Positions 56,738 to 64,000 of a stretch of DNA of 64,000 bases are shown here, piece after piece (the first letter of the stretch is position 1; the number at the start of each line of letters is the position of its first letter). The stretch comes from Bromus sterilis. Its lineage: Eukaryota > Streptophyta > Magnoliopsida > Poales > Poaceae. Location: NCBI GenBank assembly GCA_950022295.1, contig OX465597.1:1-64000 (forward strand), given 5' to 3'. A program made the translations under genes and the position numbers. A model generated the notes under the pieces. The model searched no databases. It was not told where the DNA came from and worked only from the letters and a program-made list of their open reading frames with translations.

Positions 56738-58195
56738 TGATGTCTACGCACGCTTCTATTCTTGTAGACTATGTTGGGCCTCCAAGCGTAGAGGTTTGTA
56801 GGACAGCATCAATTTCCCTCAAGTGGATGACCTAAGGTTTATCGAACTCTGGGAAGTAGAGGTTGAAGATGGTCTCTCTCAAGCAAACCTGCAATTAAGA
56901 TACAAGAAGTCCCTTGTGTCCCCAACACACCTAATACAACTAGGAGTTGTATAGGTGCACTAGTTCGGCGAAGAAATGGTAAAATATGGGTGATAGGTGT
57001 GGCAAAGCAAGGTAATATAGATCTGTAATAAAAAGTGCAGCAAGCAAACATGTGACAAAAGTGAGCACAAACGGTGTAACAATGGTGGAAACAAGGCCTA
57101 GGCTTCATACTTTCACTAGTGGCAACTCTCAACAACATTAACATAGTCTAATCACATGATATTTCCACTAAAACATGCAATGGAGACGCACTCGGAGGTC
57201 ATTCCTTTGTGGTCAAGAGAGGAAGAGAATTATGTAGGGCTACAAGAGCACACCTCAGAGTTCGTAGTTCTCAATCTATCGATTTCCCAATGTCACCGCG
57301 GCCATCCAAAGAGAGTACCACAATCACCACAACATATCTCAAGGATAGTCAAAGACAAGAACCAAGAGACTCTCAATCTTCAATAAACACACAAAAGAGG
57401 AAATCACTCATGAAAATATTCTTCTAACCCATGTCCAATAGACCGCCGTCACCTTGGTCTCGGGGATTATACTAGATAAGATCAATTGAGTACATCAATC
57501 CAATACATAGAGGAAGGGGAAATATCATGGGATCACCCTAGATTAACATAGCCTATGATCACAACGAAGATCACATCATGGAGAGAGAGAAGAACACATA
57601 GCTACTGGTAGAAACCTCAGCCCCGAGGGAGAACTACTCCCGCTTCATGGAGGGAGGAAGCAACGTCGATGGAGATGAATCCGGGGGCACTTCCCCGTCC
57701 CGGCAGGGTGCCGACACAGGAATTCTGGTCCCCCGAAGCTTGTCGGCGATGGCGGCGGAGATCGGAATCGCTTCTGGAAAAAGTACTTCGATCTTAGGGA
57801 TTTCCTCCGCGGAGGCTAAATACAGGCCAAAGGAGGGGGCCAGGGGGGGCCACAGAGCAGCCAGGAGGGTAGGTGGCGCGACCTAGGGTGGAACCGCGCC
57901 GGGCACCCTCCTGGGCCCCTGGTGGTGGCCCTCCTGCCATGTCTTGGTTATTCCGGAAGCTTCCGGAGCGCTGATTTTTTATATAATTTTTCCGAGATTT
58001 ATTGGGCACTTTAATTATTGGAAAAACCTGAAATACAAAAACAACAGAAAACAGGAACTGGCAACTGGGTGCACTGAGTTAATAGGTTAGTCCAAATATG
58101 ATCAAAAGTGTATGAAAGTTCAAGAAAAACATGGCAAAGTCACACAAATCATGCATGGAGCAAGCAGAAATTATAGATACGTTTGGGACGTATCA
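56738..58195 (-). repeat. 5' LTR of inner element (1458 bp)
   Basis: Partner of 28663-30120, with the same length and ends. It is followed by the primer site on its inner side and by CCTAC on its outer side. Confidence 0.95.
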
Positions 58196-58915
58196 CCTAC
58201 GCACCACAAAGTTGCCACTATCCAAATTGTTGAGGGCACTGAAACTATTAGCACCCAATGCACCCCGGGTCCCATTGGACCTATTAATGGTGATGCAAAT
58301 ACCACAACTGTAGAAGAAGAGACTCCTATGAACATAGAGGGTTTCAAGAAAGTGAGCCTAGATGACACTACTACCACCTTTGATAGTAGTGATATCGATT
58401 TTGATAGTTGCACCCTCTCAGAAGTTATCAGTTTATTACACAAAATGTCTATAGACCCCCACACTAGCACACTTAATCTTTCCTTCACGGAGCATATCAC
58501 AAATGCTCTTATCAAAGCTAGGGAGAAGAATCTTAGGATAGAAGCCTCCATACCTAGGAAGCTAGATGATGGTTGGGACCCTATGATAAAAATCAAATTA
58601 AATAACTTCTCTTGCTATGCTTTATGTGATGTTGGAGCTAGTACCTCCGTCATGCCCAAAAGAATGTATGATATGTTTGAATTAAGCCCTTTTGATTCAT
58701 GTTCTTTTGGTGTTCACCTTGTCGACTCTTCCATACAGAAACCTTTGGGGAAGATCGACGATGGTCTTATCATTGTCAATTACAACTATGTTCCCGTTGA
58801 TTTTATCATTATGGATATAGAGTGTGAACCTTTATGTCCAATTATTTTGGGACACCCTTTTCTTCGCACCGTTGGTGCTGTTATTGACATGAAAGAGGGG
58901 AATATAAAATTCTGA
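58196..58915 (+). pseudogene. Outer element gag-protease, second part (retropepsin)
   Basis: This continues the gene interrupted at 28662: bases 58196-58200 repeat CCTAC from 28658-28662, and reading across the duplication once keeps the frame. It encodes an aspartic protease of retropepsin type that would cut the gag product. The active-site motif is CDVGASTSVMP (usual plant form D-L/T-G-A-S), and ILGHPFLRTVGAVID is the second conserved block. The stop is TGA at 58913-58915. No RT follows, as in many non-autonomous Triticeae elements. The apparent upstream Met at 58112 lies in the inner LTR and is an artefact. Confidence 0.88.
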
Positions 58916-60446
58916 TTACCTCTCAAAAAGGGGATGGAACACTTCCCTAGAAAGAAATTCAAGTTACCTTTTGAGTCCGTTACACGGGCTAGCTATTCTC
59001 TTTCTCTTGATAAAACTTGATTCTCTTTTTCCTTATGCCTAGCTTAAAGGCTTAAAAGAAAGCGCTTGTTGGGAGGCAACCTAAGATGTTTTTTTTCTGC
59101 TTTTAGTGGTCTTGATGATTTTTACTACTGTAGCAACATCATTGTATCTTTTTTTAAGCTTTGTGCCAAGTATAGCCTCATATGACAAGGGAAGTGAAAG
59201 TTGTGACATGCTGTCCAGAAAACAGATTCTGTCGTCGTGACGGGAAAAATCAGAATAAATCACCAGTTCATCTTTTTGAGCTGAATTTTTTACACAGCAT
59301 GCTCTATACAATCACGAAACTTTCGTATGTTCTGAGTTTTTTGATTTGAGTTGCAGAAGTGCCCCTAAAAAATTCTTTACTACCTGATGTTCTGTTTTTC
59401 ACAGATTCTTCCACGTTTTGTGTCTCCTAACTTTTGCAAACCTTAAGCTTGCTTTTTCTTTTCAAAAACCTTTTGACAATCTTGAGAAACAGTAGATCTT
59501 CAAGAATATCTTTATATCTAGTGGGAAAAATATTTATTAAGGGTACTAACCTCTCTAATCAGCTTATGATGAGTTGTGTATGAAGGGAGTTTTCAAGTGT
59601 GCGATGGAAGATGATGAAAGAAAATTCGGGAGTGTCAAGCGCTCAAGCTTGGGGATGCCCCCATGCATCCCCAACAAATATTCAAGGAGACTCAAGAGTC
59701 TAAGCTTGGGTATGCCCCCGTGCATCCCTTCTCCATCAACAATCATCAGTTCGTCCTTCGTCTCACTATATTTTTATCACTTCATGCGTTATGTGCTATG
59801 CTTGGAGCATTTCGCTCTTAGGTTTTATTTTTAGTTTTATTTATCTTTGTTTTTTGTTCATAACAAGTTAGATCCCGTCTAACTTTGTGTGGGAGAGAAA
59901 CACGCTCCACTTTCAAAATCTAGAACACATCATAGGATTCTTCATGCCTATCTTTTTGCTGTTGTGTGTTCTTTATCTTTCGTAGCTACTGCAATGTCTA
60001 GTTTTAGTATTAGTTTCTCTTAGCAAGAGACTTGGATTTTGTTAAGTTTGTCGCTGGAACTCTCTTTATTTTTCATGTTTATCTTGTTAAGAGAGTTGGT
60101 TGTTGCACTGAGTTATGTCTTGTTTTTGAGAAGTAGGTAATTGAGGTTGCAATTTAATTTTAGTAGTAGCTTGCAATAGTTTTGAGGTATTGATGTGAGT
60201 AATGTTTGAACTTTTGGTGTCAAGATCAGCTCTAGCCTATTAGATAGGTGTCGTATTTTGGGCAATCCATGTGTTATTTTCAAAAACCTACAAAACTAGT
60301 TGAGAACTCTAGCTACTAGATGGATCACTACTGTTCTAAGGGGTGGAATATTAGAGTACACTCACGTACCATGAGTCGTGGATGCGCAAGGATAACCAAA
60401 CCCCCATACACTCCTCCTCGGGGTACTTGTCTCTTTGCGAACCTCC
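58916..60446 (+). other. Outer element 3' non-coding region
   Basis: There are no coding frames of note. It includes GCGCTTGTTGGGAGGCAACC at 59063, two GGGGATGC-type hairpins near 59654 and 59705 with AGCTTGGG purine runs, and a stretch homologous to the inner element. It is cut at GAACCTCC by the Tat-2 LTR. Confidence 0.75.
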
Positions 60447-61164
60447 TGTTGTGGTTATAGACTTAACAATAGATATGAGGGTAGTGATGGAGCTATGAAG
60501 ATCTGTACGCAAAGATGGTGATACCAGGAAAAGTTATACAGGTTAGGCCTCTCCTTGGAGATAACAACCTTAATCCTGTCCCAAATAGTTTGGGGTGTTC
60601 TTTCTCTAGATGTCCCTGTTGTCCATGCTGGGGTGAAAGGATGGGCTTATATAGAGTGCGCTATGTCCCTTCATTGCCCAGTAATGGGTTTTAATTACAG
60701 AGTTTATGGGTGGCTGTTATTACAATGGGAAACGTCTCCCCATTATTGCTATTTAAGTAGGGGTAACGCCTATGGCTTTAATGTCCTGTAACAGCAGCCC
60801 TTCTTCCTCTTATCCGAGTACCATGCAGCTCGGCTTCTTTTTCTTCCGAGTAACCATGCAGCTCGGCTTCTTCTTCTTCCGAGTAACCACCTTATTCGGA
60901 TGGTAGTGCTTCGCTCCGAGTGACGCCTTACTCGAGAAAGGGCCTCTTCTGAATAAGGTTGCTCCTGTATTAATGGTGTCGCTTGAGTAAACTAGCTACT
61001 CGGAAGAGTTTGAGTTGATCCGAGCAGTTTCTTACTCGGATAGAAAAGAAATAAGAGGTTTTTGTTTATGTTTTGATTTACAAGTATTTTCCAATAGGTG
61101 GTAGAACTAAGGGTATCCCCTGATATAAGGAACATGGGGGTATACCTTAGGTATTATCACGACA
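60447..61164 (-). repeat. 3' LTR of Tat-2 (718 bp)
   Basis: It runs from TGTTGTGG to CACGACA. On the minus strand it begins TGTCGTGATAATACC and ends CCACAACA, related to the Tat-1 LTR. The TATA box is TTATATAG at 60648-60655 (minus CTATATAA). Several CCGAGT/ACTCGG hairpins occur between 60816 and 61045. The bases just outside, GTAGCCCCCAAG, are the complement of the purine tract. Confidence 0.9.
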
Positions 61165-62192
61165 GTAGCCCCCAAGTGCTTCTGGGTGCTCGCGTGAATT
61201 CATGAGGTGTGTGGAGATCAAATTCGATAAGAGGCCCGGAAGGACTTTATCAATATTTACACTGTCCCCTCGATTATGTGTAGGGTGAGTCGTTTTGTAG
61301 AAAGATTTGGCGACACTCAAGCGTCTCTCGGAAGAGGTAGACTGAGGCCTCGGAAGGCGTGTCTTAGGGTAAAAGGCCTTAAACCCCATATGTAACAAAA
61401 TCTGTAAAGTTTGATATTTAAAGCATCAGCTGACGAGCTTTAAATCATATCCTATGGGATATCAGTTCTTTACCCCTCACACCATATCGTGCTAATAATC
61501 TGGCAATCTACGTCAGAGACGGATTATCAGCGAATTAGTTATTCGGAAATTCCTCTGTAATGCTTACCGAAGCTAGTTCGGGATCCTCTGAAAGTGATTG
61601 CCTATTTTAGCTATTTCGAGTGATGACTTACTCGGATTGTTTTTAATGATCCTTTCCGAGTGACGACTTATTCAGAATGAATCAGAAAAATGACATTTTT
61701 GTCCGAGTTGGGGCTTGTCTGGAAAATTTATTTGTAAAACTTTCTTCCGAGTAAGGTTTTTACTCGGAGAAATTGTCTGAGGGTTTTTTACTTCCGAGTC
61801 TTGTTAACTTGGAGAAATTTTGTATGTCTTGCTCCCGGGCCGCTTTTCCAAGGGAGCGAATCTTTTTTCTGTCAGGGGATCTTTTCTGTCAGAGCGGTTC
61901 CTCGATTTTCGCGACGGTCAATTATTTTATCATTAACAGCGCGCCTTTTAAGGAGGCTGGATTTGGGGGACCGTAACGGGCGCCCTCATTAAATGCCTTG
62001 ATAACTGTGTGGGCTTCCCTCTTGTATCTTATAAATACAACTTCCTCTTTTCCTCTTTCTTCTTAGTACGGCGCTTGCTCCTTCCTCTTTTCCGCTGGTG
62101 ACCTTCTAGATCGAGGGTTTCTTCTCCCATTGGTGATCTTCCAGGCGCTCTTCATACCAGCGGGGCTCCTATCCGTTTGCTCCCTTGGCGTC
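61165..62192. other. Tat-2 spacer and upstream region of its antisense gene
   Basis: No coding frame was recognised. Matches to 6327-7348 are visible near the LTR (GGCGACACTCAAGCGTCTC; CGGAAGGCGTGTCTTAG). A TATA-like TTATAAATAC at 62029-62038 on the plus strand lies about 155 bp upstream of the antisense gene start and could be its promoter. Confidence 0.55.
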
Positions 62193-64000
62193 ATGTCTGC
62201 GGGGGAATGGTTGCCTTCCATCGCCACGGTGGAGAACATCCGACGCTACCAGGACGAGGGACTACTCCCTCGCCATGGCTGCCGCCTTCCTGGCCCAGGT
62301 GAGGTTGAACCTCACCCTAGGGAGGACGAGCGGGTTCTGCTCCTTTCTCATGTGGATAGGGGATTTTCTCTTCCTCCTCATCCTTTCTTGCTTGATTTTC
62401 TTGCTTTCACCGGATCTCAGCTGCATCACATCGTTCCCAATTCTATCACGCTTCTGTCTAGCTTTTTCTCTTTGTGTGAGGGTTTTCTTGGTATCGATCC
62501 TCATTGGAACCTTTTCCGCACCATTTACACCATAAAGCCCCAAAAGATAAAGAACTCTGGGGAGGCAGAGATAAATCATCTTTGCGGGGGGCTGTTTTTG
62601 GCGAAGAGGCAGGGTATCCAGTATTTCGCTTCTAGCTTGCCCGATTCCGTGAAGAACTGGTAAAATAGCTGGTTTTATTGTAAGGTGGAAACTGCCCCTG
62701 GTACTCGGACGTTGCCCCCTTACTCGGATGTCAGGCTGGCTGACTCCCGAGGCTGGAATCCCCGGTTGCTCGCTTCCGAGAAACAGCGGGTTTTACCACT
62801 GATGAGGGAAGTAGTGAGGATGAAGAAGGCGGGGTTAGACGCCATGGATCTTATTGCTCTTTTCGTCAGTCGGAGAATTCAACCTCTGCAAGCCCGAGCT
62901 AGGAGGATGTGGGAGTACACGGGAGTTGATGATAACACCCGCTATAACAACTCGGCGATGTCTCAGAAAGAATTTGAGCAACTCATGAAGATCATTACCA
63001 GCGTGACTCATGGTGCGCAGATGTCTGGCCGAGTCAGGCCTCTTGGTATTAACCGTCCTGCGACTCTGGTGATTTGCTTTTCCCTGGCTAGTCTTTTGGA
63101 TGTTGCGATAAATCCTGAATTTTAACTTGGTTATTCTGTCCATCTTTTAGACGAACGTCGCTCCATCCCCGATCCCTTTGGCGCCGCAAAATCCTGAAGA
63201 TGAGGACGAGGACAGCAACAACGACGCAGGGCTCGGGATTGAAGATGACGAAGAGACGGAGTCTGATGCAGTGCCTCCTCGTACTACTGCCGAGCAACGC
63301 TCCAAGAATAATCATGACCGTGAAGCAGCTCGGGAAGGATCCGTACGGGGGATGAAGCGTCCCATGTCTCCGAGTAATGGGGAGAATAGCAACAAGGCCG
63401 CCGCCCTTAGCCCGAGTCATGGGAGGGTGGCTCCCATGAAACAGCGGAAGATGCTTTCTACCCTTGGCGGGAGGAAAGTTAGTGCTTCGAGAAATGCCGC
63501 CAAAATCCCCAAGAAGGTTTTTGAGTCGGGAGCTGCTCAGGCTGCTCCTGTCGTTGTTGCTCCCCCAAGACGGGCTCTTAAGACTGCTCGGAAGTAAAAT
63601 CCGATAACTTTTTATTTATCCTCAGTGATCTTTGTCGATCCTAACATTCTTTATGTTGCAGTGTTCGTCCGAGTGGTTCCGAGACGCTTCCTGGCGTTGA
63701 GGCTCCTGATGCTGCAGCTTATGAAGATGTTAACAACTGTGTTGTGACTGATTTTCAGGTGTTGGATTCTATTCCTGAACGAACTTCAATCGATGGTGAG
63801 TATACATTCTTTGGCTCTGAATTTCATCTTTGCTCAAGGCTTAGCTTATAAATTTCTTTTCTTAGACATGGACATTGATCGTGACGCAGATCCGATCCCA
63901 ACTGTGAATGAGACGATCTTCCCTGCTCCCAGCACGCAGACTGCTCCGGAAGGTTCTACCAATCAGGAGGTTATTACTCCTGCGGTTCCTCCTACTACCT
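62193..64000 (+). pseudogene. Antisense gene of Tat-2 (Transposase_28 type), 5' part, one in-frame stop
   Basis: Exons are 62193-63068, 63151-63593, 63662-63795 and 63866 to beyond the window, with GT...AG introns at the same places as in the Tat-1 copy. Exon 1 starts MSAGEWLPS and carries LSHVDRGFSLPPHPF and NHLCGGLFLAK, then the helical MREVVRMKKAGLDAMDLI region. Exon 2 is acidic then basic (EQRSKNNHDREAAREG; RVAPMKQRKM). The frame is kept throughout except for TAA at 62661-62663, directly after the Trp codon that is itself TAG in Tat-1. No other break is visible in the part present. The function of this family is unknown; conserved splice sites and protein sequence between two diverged copies suggest it was under selection. 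Confidence 0.82.

Larger units (their letters stand above)
28663..58195 (-). mobile_element. Inner LTR retrotransposon, 29.5 kb with nested CACTA elements
   Basis: The two LTRs (28663-30120 and 56738-58195) are each 1458 bp, with CCTAC duplicated on both outer sides (28658-28662, 58196-58200). The primer site and gag lie beside the right LTR on the minus strand, so the element reads leftwards. Without CACTA-2 it is about 8.4 kb. It carries gag and a hydrophobic ORF but no RT/IN, so it would need another element's enzymes. The LTRs differ at about 31 positions by eye (around 2%). Confidence 0.95.
25651..60446 (+). mobile_element. Outer LTR retrotransposon, interrupted (non-autonomous type)
   Basis: A left LTR (25651-27280), primer site and broken gag-protease gene run rightwards to 28662, resume at 58196 after the inner element, and continue as non-coding 3' sequence to 60446. 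There Tat-2 is inserted, and the right LTR lies beyond the window. No reverse transcriptase or integrase is present in its own sequence. Its 3' part (59090-60446) is similar to the inner element's sequence on the opposite strand (54110-52760), so the two belong to related families. Confidence 0.82.
60447..64000 (-). mobile_element. Second Tat-type Gypsy element (Tat-2), 3' part, reverse orientation
   Basis: It has an LTR, purine tract and antisense gene in the same order as Tat-1 but on the opposite strand. It is inserted in the outer element's 3' region: the uninterrupted equivalent in the inner element is at 52757-52765 (complement of GAACCTCCTGATTATA). The rest of the element lies right of the window. 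Confidence 0.87.

Noticed and set aside
58112..58195. Start of the protease frame at the Met at 58112
   Set aside because: These codons belong to the inner element's LTR. The frame is continuous with the outer gag only from 58196 on.
62660..62684. A 25-bp GT...AG stretch in exon 1 of the Tat-2 antisense gene as an intron
   Set aside because: Far too short for a plant spliceosomal intron. Reading through it gives conserved codons (NSWFYCK) shared with Tat-1, so it is an in-frame stop.

Overview
The window is plant nuclear DNA from a large, repeat-rich grass genome, most likely a Triticeae species (wheat, Aegilops, barley or rye). The evidence is nested LTR retrotransposons with a tRNA-Asp-type primer binding site, CACTA (En/Spm) transposons with three-base target duplications, Stowaway and Tourist MITEs, and a GC-biased single-exon decarboxylase typical of grasses. 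There is one clear host gene: an intact 526-residue aromatic L-amino-acid decarboxylase (tryptophan/tyrosine decarboxylase family) at 23497-25077 on the plus strand.

Layout. 1-7981 is the 3' half of a Gypsy element of Tat type: RNase H and integrase, a 245-bp tandem array with palindromes, an antisense six-exon gene (2982-6326, minus) and the 3' LTR (7349-7981). 7982-8853 is a CACTA transposase fragment. 8854-11775 is MITE-rich and holds copies of sequence found upstream of the decarboxylase. CACTA-1 (11776-21322, target duplication TCA) follows, then a LINE scrap, the decarboxylase promoter and the gene.

From 25651 to 60446 is a stack of nested insertions, resolved here from matching target duplications. 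An outer LTR element (LTR 25651-27280, broken gag-protease gene) is split at 28662/58196 by an inner LTR element of the same general family in the opposite orientation (28663-58195; LTRs of 1458 bp each; target duplication CCTAC). The inner element is split by CACTA-2 (30356-51523; GTT). CACTA-2 carries a 670-bp tandem array that is split by CACTA-3 (37878-45449; CAA). The outer element is broken again at 60446/60447 by a second Tat-type Gypsy element in reverse orientation (60447 to the window end), whose antisense gene reads rightwards.

How the parts work together. CACTA-1 and CACTA-2 are one family. Each has a TNP2 transposase gene driven from its right end and a second gene that joins a Ptta/En-Spm (Transposase_24) region to a Ulp1-like cysteine peptidase. 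The second gene sits behind an internal promoter flanked by the same AACCGGGACC repeats as the element ends. Each copy has different disabling lesions. CACTA-3 belongs to another family (TTTGCCGTCAGC repeats) and has an undisrupted two-exon TNP2 reading frame (1160 codons), a long hairpin in its leader and only the last exons of a TNPA-like gene. All domain names come from recognising conserved motifs; no database search was possible.
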